64,000 nt of DNA from Muribaculaceae bacterium Isolate-104 (HZI) (lineage in GTDB: Bacteria > Bacteroidota > Bacteroidia > Bacteroidales > Muribaculaceae), in NCBI GenBank assembly GCA_003762715.1, contig RIBJ01000030.1, positions 124,001-188,000 on the forward strand, written 5' to 3'. Positions 49,164 through 57,464 of this stretch are shown one piece after another (the stretch's first letter is position 1; every line of letters starts with the position of its first letter). Position numbers and translations under genes: made by a program. The notes under the pieces are model-generated. The model worked only from the letters and a program-made list of their open reading frames with translations. It was not told the origin of the DNA and searched no databases.

Positions 49164-50786
49164 ATGAAAGTAAAATTCTTTTTTACCTTACTTGTTGCCG
49201 GAGCGCTCGGAGCTTCGGCTCAAGGCTATCAGGACGGCGTTGACAACTACAATGCCGGTCGTCTTGATGTGGCTAAGACAATTTTGGGCAACACACTCAA
49301 TGATGCCGGTACAGACAAGGCTGTAGCTTACTATTATCTTGGCAATATAGACTTCAGCGAAGGCAATGTGGCTCAGGCAAAAGTGAATTATGAGAAAGGC
49401 GAGGCTGCAAACGCATCGTTTGCTTACAATCTCATCGGACTTGGCAAAGTAGAGCTTGCCAATGGAAACAAGAGTCAGGCTGAGGCTGATTTCAAACGGG
49501 CTCAGGATCTCAATAAAAAAGACACCAAGGTAATGGTTGCCATTGCGCGCGCTTACTATGAGGTTGACCCCGTTGTCTATGCTAAAGAGATAGACAAGCA
49601 GATAACCAAAGCGCTTAAGGACTCCAAGAACACCGAAAGCGCTGTTTTCCTGCTTCAGGGCGACATGAAGGCTAAGGAAAATCCCGGTGAGGCAGCGGCG
49701 CTGTACGAGCTGGCTATTGAAAGTGACAAGGCTAAACAGATTGTTAACCGCGAGGCTTATGTAAAATATGCCAACACATATTTCAAGGTAGCTCCCAGCT
49801 TTGCAATCGACAAACTGAAAGAGCTTAACCAGCTTGAACCTGAATCGGCACTGGCTCAGCGCGAACTGGCTGAGAAATACTATGACAACGACCAGTTTGG
49901 CAGCGCTTGTCAGCAGTATGGCATCTATATGCAGAACCCCAATCACTTCCAGAGCGACGAACAGCGCTACGCAGGTCTGCTTTACTCGGCACGCGAATAC
50001 GACAAGTCTTTGGAAATCGCTCAGAAGGTGCTCGAAAAAGACCCGAAAAACTACTTCATGTACCGTATAATCATGATGGACCTTCACGAAAAAGGTGACA
50101 AAGCCGGTGCAGTGGAGTGGGGTACTAAACTGTTCAGCCACCCCGATGCCAATCTTACTCCCAACGACTATATTCTTTATGGTAACGCTCTAAGCGATAA
50201 CGGTCAGGCTGAAAAAGCCGTTGAAGTGTTTGAAAAGGCTATTGAGCTCAATCCTGACAAACCCGAACTGCTTGTGGACCTCAGCTCTATCTATGAGAAA
50301 AACGGTCAGAACGAAGAGGCTGTGGCTACAATGAAGCGTTACCTTGACGGCGGAAACGGCAAAGTGAACGATTTTGTGAAAATGGCACAGCGCTACGATG
50401 GTCTCGCCCGCAGCCTTGAACCCGAATCTCCTGAAAGAGCGGAGGCTGCAGCCGAAGGCGTGAAATACATCAACAGGGCTATCGAAAAGGCTCCCAACAC
50501 ACCTATCGTATATGCAATCAAGAGCCAGATTCTTCTTACCGGCTCAAACAACGTGCCGACTCCTGAAGTTGCCGCAACATACGAAAAAATGCTCGACCTG
50601 CTAAACGCAGATCCTGCAAACCGTGAAAAAAGCAAGAGCCTTTACATTGCCGGTGACTACTTCTGCGGCATCTACTACATGGATGTAGACAAGGCTAAAG
50701 CAAAGGAATATCTCACAGACTATCTCACACTCCGTCCCGGCGGAGATGAAAAGGTGGAATTCATCCTTGAATCCCTGAATAAGTAA
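49164..50786 (+). CDS. Secreted tetratricopeptide-repeat protein
   Basis: A 540-residue protein with a signal peptide (MKVKFFFTLLVAGALGASAQG) and TPR-type helical repeats over most of its length. Examples are AVAYYYLGNIDFSEGNVAQAKVNYEKG (quoted in part) and ALSDNGQAEKAVEVFEKAIELNPDKPE. It is probably periplasmic and scaffolding. It follows the PstS-like lipoprotein by 31 bp and ends in a strong terminator, closing this small operon. No catalytic domain is visible. Confidence 0.85.
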   Translation: MKVKFFFTLLVAGALGASAQGYQDGVDNYNAGRLDVAKTILGNTLNDAGTDKAVAYYYLGNIDFSEGNVAQAKVNYEKGEAANASFAYNLIGLGKVELANGNKSQAEADFKRAQDLNKKDTKVMVAIARAYYEVDPVVYAKEIDKQITKALKDSKNTESAVFLLQGDMKAKENPGEAAALYELAIESDKAKQIVNREAYVKYANTYFKVAPSFAIDKLKELNQLEPESALAQRELAEKYYDNDQFGSACQQYGIYMQNPNHFQSDEQRYAGLLYSAREYDKSLEIAQKVLEKDPKNYFMYRIIMMDLHEKGDKAGAVEWGTKLFSHPDANLTPNDYILYGNALSDNGQAEKAVEVFEKAIELNPDKPELLVDLSSIYEKNGQNEEAVATMKRYLDGGNGKVNDFVKMAQRYDGLARSLEPESPERAEAAAEGVKYINRAIEKAPNTPIVYAIKSQILLTGSNNVPTPEVAATYEKMLDLLNADPANREKSKSLYIAGDYFCGIYYMDVDKAKAKEYLTDYLTLRPGGDEKVEFILESLNK

Positions 50787-50814
50787 CGGACAGTTCCGAT
50801 ACAGACTCATACAC

Positions 50815-50853
50815 AAAATCCCCCGCCGGGTCTTAGACATGGCGGGGGATTTT
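50815..50853. terminator. Bidirectional terminator between the TPR gene and queE
   Basis: A 13-bp stem AAAATCCCCCGCC (50815-50827) / GGCGGGGGATTTT (50841-50853) with a 13-base loop. A/T arms provide a T-run on both strands, serving the convergent operons. Confidence 0.9.
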
Positions 50854-50867
50854 ATTGTTGGTCCGCT

Positions 50868-51431
50868 TCAGCGGATATTCAGCAGTTTATGAGTCTGAAG
50901 GCTCAGGCGCCAGCGGGGGTTGTTCTTGACATATTCCACCGCCGCCTCAGTAATCGCGGCATTCCTGACGCAGTCTCCTGTGTCAAGCGGCTGCAATGAA
51001 TACACGTCGGCATCCGTTTCAGGATTGAATATTGGTCGCTCTCCGTCAAACAGCTCTTTGAGCTCGTTTATTCTGTCAGGAACAACTACAGGCTGTTTCG
51101 GTGAACATGTAATCCAGTCAATGCCGTCAGGCAGGCGACAAGTGCCGTTGGTTTCCACCTGTACAAAATAGCCGTGACTGTGAAGACGTGCCACAAAACC
51201 GGCGCTCAGCTGCAACGCCGGTTCGCCTCCTGTAATAACTATGTGGCGGGTAGGGTATTTGCTTATTTCCTCCACAACCTGCTCTTCGGTCATTATGGTA
51301 TGGGAGCCATGGTTGGTGTCGCAGAAAGAGCATGACAGGTTGCACCCGCTGAATCTGACGAAAACAGCGGGTACTCCTGCAAAATAACCCTCACCCTGAA
51401 GCGAGTAGAATATTTCATTTATTTTTAACAT
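50868..51431 (-). CDS. queE: 7-carboxy-7-deazaguanine synthase (radical SAM)
   Basis: A 187-residue short-form QueE that contracts 6-carboxytetrahydropterin to 7-carboxy-7-deazaguanine in queuosine synthesis. It opens INEIFYSLQGEGYFAG, with the SAM cluster cysteines Cys30, Cys34 and Cys37 in GCNLSCSFCDTNH and VITGGEPALQ after it. It starts three bases past queD, its pathway predecessor. queA, acting later in the same pathway, is at the left edge of the window. Confidence 0.95.
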   Translation of the reverse strand: MLKINEIFYSLQGEGYFAGVPAVFVRFSGCNLSCSFCDTNHGSHTIMTEEQVVEEISKYPTRHIVITGGEPALQLSAGFVARLHSHGYFVQVETNGTCRLPDGIDWITCSPKQPVVVPDRINELKELFDGERPIFNPETDADVYSLQPLDTGDCVRNAAITEAAVEYVKNNPRWRLSLQTHKLLNIR

Positions 51432-51434
51432 GTC

Positions 51435-51767
51435 TCAGTCCCTGATATATGTGGCTATGTTGGCTGTGCTCTCTTCCACATCTACACGAAAACATCCCGG
51501 CACCTTGTCGCACACCCATTTGGCTATGTTCTCGGCGGTAGGGTTGAACGGCAGAAGCTCGTTGAAGTTGCCGTGGTCAAGATAATCGTGCACAGCTTCC
51601 TTTATGTGCTTGAAGTCTATGACCATGCCTTGCTCGTTAAGGGTGTCAGCCTTGCAATGTACCGTGATTTTCCAGTTATGACCGTGTACATTGGTGCAAG
51701 GACTGTTGTATGGCAAGTCAAGTCTGTGGCATCCTGCTATTTCCAGCTGTTTCTTTACTATATACAT
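51435..51767 (-). CDS. queD: 6-carboxytetrahydropterin synthase
   Basis: A 110-residue PTPS-family enzyme making 6-carboxytetrahydropterin from dihydroneopterin triphosphate. Zn ligands His14 (GCHRL) and His28/His30 (NVHGHNW) and the catalytic Cys24 (SPCTN) are all present, as is the C-terminal VEESTANIA with the substrate Glu. Length is usual. It sits between the C1 peptidase gene (15 bp) and queE (3 bp). Confidence 0.95.
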   Translation of the reverse strand: MYIVKKQLEIAGCHRLDLPYNSPCTNVHGHNWKITVHCKADTLNEQGMVIDFKHIKEAVHDYLDHGNFNELLPFNPTAENIAKWVCDKVPGCFRVDVEESTANIATYIRD

Positions 51768-51782
51768 GCGGTTGTGGTCGTT

Positions 51783-52955
51783 TCAGATTTTCAGTTTTTT
51801 GCGTGTAGCGGCTGGTATGGCATCCTTATGAACCATGATGTAGATTGTCTTTGCGCGCACATAGCTGTCGCTCATGTTCAGGTAGCCGCCGTTGTCATTG
51901 CGCTCGGTGCCCCATGAGTTTTTGGTGCGGTAGTAGCTTGTTCCGTTCTGGTCCTTGACCCTGCCGGTTATATGCATCAGGTGGTCGTCGGTAGTGGTGA
52001 ATGTCTCATACCCTTGCTGACGCGACTCGGGAGTAACAATAACTTCAGGATACGGTTTTTCAAACTTGTACACAACCTCAAGGCGCTCGGCTTCTTTTTT
52101 TGCGGCAAACGCGGTGGAGTCTTTCTTCTGGTACCGTGACAGGTCTGCCACCTCCGGGTTGATAGCCACGCCGTTGGCATGTGAAAATCCCTTTTCGCTC
52201 ACATCTCCGTCCCAGCACACGGTATAGCCGTTGTCAAGGGCATAGTCCATCACCTGCATAAGCTCGTCAAGAGGCAGATTGTACTGGCTCGCATGTTCCC
52301 AGTTGTCCGGAACCTCAAGCTCGAATGCCTTGTAGTAGGGGTGGTGTGTGAAACTGGTAAGCTCTACATAATCGTCGGGGTTGAAGCCGAGCGATTCGGC
52401 AAAACTTGCAGGTGTATACTCTTTTCCGTTGTATGTGAACTTTTCAGGCACTTTGCCGAGGTATGTGTCCAGAATGGCGTTTACAATGGCATCGTACTGA
52501 GGCGAGCGTTTTTTGTTTCTGACTGCGGCGTCCGCTACAGCGGTGAGCATAGACATCATTTCGCCGTGGTTGTGGCGGTCCGAATCATAGTTGATGCCGG
52601 AGTAAACCGATTCAGGCACTATGCCTGCCTGTCTGAACGCGTTAAGAAATGTGTGGCTCAGGCTTCCTTGCCCGATGTTGCCTTTGCCGCGGCGTAAAAA
52701 ATTGTCGTTCAGCTGATTCAGAAGTTTCTGACGGACAATGAACATTTCAGAAAGGTCGTGCTCGCCCTTGCCGTTGCGCATCAGCTCTGCCTCAAGAAAA
52801 GAGCATGTCGCAAAACACCAGCAGGTGCCGCTTGCAGCCTGATTCTTGACACTTGTCACAGGCACAATGACATCATTTTTGAAAACATATCCCTGAGCGG
52901 TGGCTCCCATTGACATTCCGAGCAGAGCAGCCGCAATAATGTATTTTCTTTTCAT
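51783..52955 (-). CDS. Secreted C1-family cysteine peptidase (aminopeptidase C-like)
   Basis: A 390-residue papain-fold peptidase of the bleomycin hydrolase/PepC group, with a signal peptide (IIAAALLGMSMGATAQ). The catalytic set is visible: Gln39 and Cys45 in NQAASGTCWCFAT, His in DDHLMHITG and Asn in TKNSWGTE. The signal peptide suggests a periplasmic or exported role rather than the cytosolic one of classical PepC. It follows a C69 dipeptidase gene by 24 bp, so the two could work together on peptides taken up from the gut. Confidence 0.9.
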   Translation of the reverse strand: MKRKYIIAAALLGMSMGATAQGYVFKNDVIVPVTSVKNQAASGTCWCFATCSFLEAELMRNGKGEHDLSEMFIVRQKLLNQLNDNFLRRGKGNIGQGSLSHTFLNAFRQAGIVPESVYSGINYDSDRHNHGEMMSMLTAVADAAVRNKKRSPQYDAIVNAILDTYLGKVPEKFTYNGKEYTPASFAESLGFNPDDYVELTSFTHHPYYKAFELEVPDNWEHASQYNLPLDELMQVMDYALDNGYTVCWDGDVSEKGFSHANGVAINPEVADLSRYQKKDSTAFAAKKEAERLEVVYKFEKPYPEVIVTPESRQQGYETFTTTDDHLMHITGRVKDQNGTSYYRTKNSWGTERNDNGGYLNMSDSYVRAKTIYIMVHKDAIPAATRKKLKI

Positions 52956-52979
52956 TTTTATAGCTTGTTTAGAGGTTGT

Positions 52980-54584
52980 TTAAAAACCGCGGCCGAAACG
53001 GCTCCAGTATTTGTCGCCCAGTTCGAGCCACTTGCTCATCGCCGCACCGGCAAAGTCTGCCGTATATCCGGTTATGAACCGGTCGGCGGCAGCTTTCCCG
53101 TCGGTTTCGAGAAGGCTTTTATATCTTGACTCCACATAGGGCAGTTCGTTCACGCCTTTGTCTATATAGTGCAGGCGTGCGCCGTTCATTTCCTCTTTGG
53201 TGTTGCCCCATTTTACTGTTGCGAGTTTGTTGGCTTTTCGGAATGCCCATAGAGCCGAGTTTTCGTCATATCGCAACTGCCCGTCAACCTTCATTTTTTG
53301 GGGCAGGTCGGTCACTCCTGCAAAAACCGGAATGCGCGGACTCTGTCCGGGGTTGTCAAAAGCCACCCAGGCAACGCCGCCCACGGCATCAGGCAACCAG
53401 CTGCGGAGCTGTATCACGGTAGAGTAGGCACACTGAGGCACAGACACATTGCGCACATTGACAACAGTGCTGTCGGCAATCGCATTGAAAAGAGTTATGT
53501 AGTCGCGACCCATCCAGGGATTGGCTACCGGGCTTGTAATGGTGTCGGTTGCTCCAGTTTTTGAATTTTTTACAGCAACTTTGAGATTTTTGGTCATGTC
53601 CCAGTCAGAGCCTTCGTATGTCTCTGTAAGCAGATTCATCACATCTGCGGCAGACAGTTTCTTTTCGGGGCGCACACTCAGAGGTATCTCCTCGCTGTCA
53701 TATTTCAGACCAAGCGAAGGCGCTATTTTGTTGAGTATGAAGTATTCTCTTATGCTGAATGCCTTTGGCTCGCCAAAATAGTTGCCACCGGCGTAGGCTT
53801 TCCAGAACTTGAATGGCTCCTTGCCGTCCCAAAGTTTCATTTTCTTTGCGACAGAAAAAACATTGTCGGATGCTAGGTAGTTTGCCGTGTCGGCAAGGTT
53901 GAGTGTGGAAATGCGCGGAATATTAGCCGACACACCGACCTCGTCGTCGGGGATACGGACGGCAGCCCATACAGCGCCGATTTTATCAGGTCCTTCACCG
54001 AAAATCTCAAACTGCCACACCTCGTTTGGGTCGGCTATTGTGAGGCATTCCCCGCTGTCGCCATAGCCGTGTTCTTTTACAAGTCTGCCAATCAGCTTAA
54101 TAGCATCTCTTGCTGTTGTGCAGCGCTGCAACACAATTCTTTCAAGCTCTTCGATAAGAAAAAGGCCGTTGCGGTTCTCCAGCTCTTTGCGTCCGGAAAT
54201 AGTTGTTTCGCCAATGCCGAGCTGCTTTTCGTTAAGACATGGATATGCTGTGTTCAGAAACGAATATGTTTTGCCGGGCGAGGCTATTGCTGCTACCTCT
54301 TTCATGCCGCGCGCTCCGGAGGAGTGGTCGGTGTGCATTCTGCCTTTGACAACAGTCACGGTGGTGTCGCGGTGGTGGTTCATGGCAGGCACAATGTCCA
54401 TCCATGCGCGGTAATTTCCATCGCAGGTGTGTGATGTCATGACAGAGCCGTCGGCAGAAGCTCTTTTTCCCACCATTATACTCGTACAGCTCTCTTTGTC
54501 AGCAAAATCAGGCTCGTAAATCTGAGCGGAGGCAATGGAGAAAACCGCCATTGCCGGTATCAGCAGTAAATGTCTTTTAAGCAT
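52980..54584 (-). CDS. Secreted C69-family dipeptidase
   Basis: A 534-residue N-terminal-nucleophile peptidase (PepD/dipeptidase A family). A signal peptide (LLLIPAMAVFSIASAQ) precedes the nucleophile Cys33 in DKESCTSIMVGKRASADGS, so removal of the leader must end close to that Cys for activity. GDSGECLTIADPNEVWQFE and SFLNTAYPCLNEKQ are family-typical. It overlaps truA by eight bases (ATGCTTAA), an odd but tight junction for an exported peptidase. Confidence 0.9.
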   Translation of the reverse strand: MLKRHLLLIPAMAVFSIASAQIYEPDFADKESCTSIMVGKRASADGSVMTSHTCDGNYRAWMDIVPAMNHHRDTTVTVVKGRMHTDHSSGARGMKEVAAIASPGKTYSFLNTAYPCLNEKQLGIGETTISGRKELENRNGLFLIEELERIVLQRCTTARDAIKLIGRLVKEHGYGDSGECLTIADPNEVWQFEIFGEGPDKIGAVWAAVRIPDDEVGVSANIPRISTLNLADTANYLASDNVFSVAKKMKLWDGKEPFKFWKAYAGGNYFGEPKAFSIREYFILNKIAPSLGLKYDSEEIPLSVRPEKKLSAADVMNLLTETYEGSDWDMTKNLKVAVKNSKTGATDTITSPVANPWMGRDYITLFNAIADSTVVNVRNVSVPQCAYSTVIQLRSWLPDAVGGVAWVAFDNPGQSPRIPVFAGVTDLPQKMKVDGQLRYDENSALWAFRKANKLATVKWGNTKEEMNGARLHYIDKGVNELPYVESRYKSLLETDGKAAADRFITGYTADFAGAAMSKWLELGDKYWSRFGRGF

Positions 54585-55347
54585 CTATAATGAAATTATT
54601 TGGTTTCAGATAAGGGTATTCGACTTCCCATAGGTAAAGGGCGTGAGCCGGCATGGAGGTGCCTGCCTTGCATCTGTCACGGCTGCCGACCACCTCTGCA
54701 AATCCGTCGACACTCAATTTGTGCCTCCCTACCTCTACCAGAGTACCCACAACGGCTCTGACCATGTTTCTGAGAAAACGGTCGGCAGAAATTTCAAACA
54801 TCCACGCGCCCGCTCCGCACGGTGACCACAACGCGCGTGTAACCTTGCATATTGTGGTCTTTACATCCGTGTGGGTTTTGGCAAAGGCGGCGAAATCGTC
54901 AGTGGCAAGCAAAATTTCAGCCGCTTCATTCATCAGTTCAAAGTCAAGGGCAGGGGAGCAACGCCACGCCAGATTGTTGAAAAAAGGGGTTTTGAACGGC
55001 GTTGCGAAATAGCGGTATGTACGCTTTGTCGCATCAAATCTTGCGTGAGCGTCAGGCGCTACCTTTACGAGTCCGTTTACGGCAATGTCATTGCCTACAA
55101 TTGAATTAAGGCTTCTTTCAAAGGCTGCCGCATCGGCAATCTCTTCCGGCGCGTCAAAGTGAGCCGGCATCATGCGGGCGTTTACCCCCGCGTCGGTGCG
55201 TCCGGCTCCGGTTACAGGGGTAGGGCGGCGAAGCAGCTTTTCAAGCGCTTCCTCAACAACCTGCTGCACCGAGATGTCGCCCGGCTGTCTTTGCCATCCG
55301 TGAAAAGGCGCGCCTGAAAATGCGAGATTTAGAAAATAGCGCTGCAA
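54577..55347 (-). CDS. truA: tRNA pseudouridine synthase A
   Basis: A 256-residue enzyme modifying U38-U40 in tRNA anticodon stems. The catalytic aspartate is Asp52 in GAGRTDAGVNA; FSGAPFHGWQRQ opens the protein and FLRNMVRAVVGTLVEVG is the C-terminal hallmark. It starts two bases after speA ends and overlaps the dipeptidase gene. Confidence 0.95.
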   Translation of the reverse strand: MQRYFLNLAFSGAPFHGWQRQPGDISVQQVVEEALEKLLRRPTPVTGAGRTDAGVNARMMPAHFDAPEEIADAAAFERSLNSIVGNDIAVNGLVKVAPDAHARFDATKRTYRYFATPFKTPFFNNLAWRCSPALDFELMNEAAEILLATDDFAAFAKTHTDVKTTICKVTRALWSPCGAGAWMFEISADRFLRNMVRAVVGTLVEVGRHKLSVDGFAEVVGSRDRCKAGTSMPAHALYLWEVEYPYLKPNNFIIDA

Positions 55348-55349
55348 AA

Positions 55350-57248
55350 TCAGTCTTTTTCAAGGTAAGTATAGCCATATAGCCCCGAACGGTAGTTGCT
55401 GAGAAATTCGCGTCCCTCCTCCGGGGTAATCTTGCCGGCTTTCATTGATGCCGTTACCCATGTCTCTACATTTCTGACGAGCTTTTTGGGATTGTACTCC
55501 ACATAATCGAGAACCTCGGCTACTGTTTCGCCGTCAATGACACGGTCTATCTCGTATCGGTCCTCGTAAACACTTATGTGAACGGCGTTTGTGTCGCCAA
55601 ACAGATTGTGCATGTCGCCGAGAATCTCCTGGTATGCACCAACAAGGAACACTCCGAGATAGTAAGGCTCTCCCTTTTTTACGGAATGAACCGGAAGCGA
55701 GGGCGAAATGCCGTGGCTGGTGATAAAGTTGGCAATCTTGCCGTCGCTGTCGCATGTGATATCCTGAATGGTACATGTGCGCGACGGACGCTCGTCAAGT
55801 CTGCCGATAGGCACTATGGGAAATACCTGGTCTATCGCCCACGAGTCCGGCAGTGACTGGAAAAGAGAGAAGTTGCAGAAATATTTGTCGGGCAGCATAC
55901 GGGCTATCTTCCGAAGTTCCTCGGGGGCATGTTTCATGCCGGAAGCAATCTCACCCACTTCGCGGGCTATGCTCCAGAACAGCTTTTCAATCTGCGCGCG
56001 TGTCTTGAGGTCAAGCAGCCCGAGGCTGAAACGGTCAAGAGCCTCTTCGCGAATCTGGAGCGCGTCATGCCAGCTTTCAAACAGTCGCGGCTGGTCGAGC
56101 TTGTCCCAGATGTCATAAAGCTCGCGGGCGAGTTCGTCGGCATCGTCGGCAATTTCCTGAGTCTCTTTCCACGAAGGCAGCTGTGTTGTCTCGAGAACCT
56201 CGAACACAAGAACGGAGTGGTGCGCCGCGAGCGACCTGCCGCTCTCCGTTATAATATTCGGCTGCGACAGACCGTTTTTGCGGCACACGTCAACAAGCTG
56301 TGACACAGCGTCGTTCACATACTCCTGTATGGAGTAGTTCATAGAGCTTTCCGATGCCGAACTTCTTGTGCCGTCATAGTCAACGCCGAGACCTCCTCCA
56401 ATGTCAAGAAAGTCAATCTTGAATCCCATCTTGGACAGCTGGGCGTAAAACTGTGTCGCCTCTCTCAGCGCGTTTTTTATTCGGCGTATCTTGGTCACCT
56501 GGCTGCCTATGTGGAAGTGAACAAGGCGCAGCGAATCCGACATCTTGTTCTTTTCAAGCAGGTCAAGAGCCTCAAGCAACTCGCTGGAATTGAGCCCGAA
56601 CTTGGACTGGTCGCCTCCACTCTCTTCCCATTTGCCTGAGCCTACCGACGAGAGTTTTATCCTTATGCCGATGTTGGGTGAAATTTTGAGGCGTTTGGCA
56701 ACTGTGGCTATCAGCTCAAGCTCGTTGAGTTTTTCCACCACAAGAAATATATGGCGACCCATCTTTTGGGCAAGAAGCGCAAGCTCCACAAACTTCTCGT
56801 CTTTGTAGCCGTTGCATATAATTAGGGCGTTGTCGGCTATGTTTGTGGCAAGAACAGCATGCAGCTCCGGTTTGGAACCCGCCTCAAGGCCTATGTTGAA
56901 TTTCATGCCGTGGCTCACAATCTCCTCGACCACAGGGCGCATCTGGTTCACCTTTATAGGGTAGATGATGAAGTTTTTCGCTTCATAGCCGTACTCTTTT
57001 GCCGCTTTGCTGAAACAGTTGGAGATTTTTTCGATTCTGTTGTCAAGAATATCCGGAAAGCGCAGAAGCACCGGTGCGGTCACATCGCGCACCTGCAGCT
57101 CGTCCATGACCTCCTTGAGGTCTACGGCGGCATGTCCGTCCTTGGGCGTTACGGCAATGTGTCCTTTGTCATTGATGGAGAAATATTTGAGGCCCCATCC
57201 GTTTATATTGTACAGCTCAGCGCTGTCTTCTATGCGCCATTTTCTCAT
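55350..57248 (-). CDS. speA: Biosynthetic arginine decarboxylase
   Basis: A 632-residue PLP enzyme making agmatine from arginine, for polyamine synthesis. The PLP lysine is Lys99 in FIIYPIKVNQM; LDIGGGLGVDYDG and GRSLAAHHSVLVFEV bind cofactor; the catalytic Cys region CDSDGKI lies in the C-terminal barrel. Length matches SpeA of Bacteroidales. It leads a six-gene transcript ending with queE, driven by a good promoter. Confidence 0.95.
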   Translation of the reverse strand: MRKWRIEDSAELYNINGWGLKYFSINDKGHIAVTPKDGHAAVDLKEVMDELQVRDVTAPVLLRFPDILDNRIEKISNCFSKAAKEYGYEAKNFIIYPIKVNQMRPVVEEIVSHGMKFNIGLEAGSKPELHAVLATNIADNALIICNGYKDEKFVELALLAQKMGRHIFLVVEKLNELELIATVAKRLKISPNIGIRIKLSSVGSGKWEESGGDQSKFGLNSSELLEALDLLEKNKMSDSLRLVHFHIGSQVTKIRRIKNALREATQFYAQLSKMGFKIDFLDIGGGLGVDYDGTRSSASESSMNYSIQEYVNDAVSQLVDVCRKNGLSQPNIITESGRSLAAHHSVLVFEVLETTQLPSWKETQEIADDADELARELYDIWDKLDQPRLFESWHDALQIREEALDRFSLGLLDLKTRAQIEKLFWSIAREVGEIASGMKHAPEELRKIARMLPDKYFCNFSLFQSLPDSWAIDQVFPIVPIGRLDERPSRTCTIQDITCDSDGKIANFITSHGISPSLPVHSVKKGEPYYLGVFLVGAYQEILGDMHNLFGDTNAVHISVYEDRYEIDRVIDGETVAEVLDYVEYNPKKLVRNVETWVTASMKAGKITPEEGREFLSNYRSGLYGYTYLEKD

Positions 57249-57292
57249 ATCTGTCGCTAAAATGAATAGTTAGGTGTATAAAAATCCGCTTA

Positions 57293-57324
57293 CAAAATTA
57301 ATCATATTTCCCGTGAGCGCACAA
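57293..57324 (-). promoter_or_regulatory. speA operon promoter
   Basis: Minus-strand TTG (57324-57322), 21-bp spacer, TAATTTTG (57300-57293), a perfect -7, 45 bp before the speA ATG. Confidence 0.7.
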
Positions 57325-57395
57325 TAAAATCTGTATAAGCATGATAAAAAATTAAAATCGCGGGTGTTTGCTGCACACCGAATAGAATTAATACT

Positions 57396-57403
57396 TATAT
57401 TTG
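57396..57403 (+). promoter_or_regulatory. Promoter of the OmpA/TPR lipoprotein, -7 element
   Basis: TATATTTG is a perfect TAnnTTTG, giving an untranslated leader of about 55 bases. TTTG at 57367-57370 is a few bases too far for an ideal -33. Confidence 0.55.
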
Positions 57404-57464
57404 CATCACCAAAAAACAACGTTTCAACATCAATATTACTTAATACATCCAAACATTACCAGTT

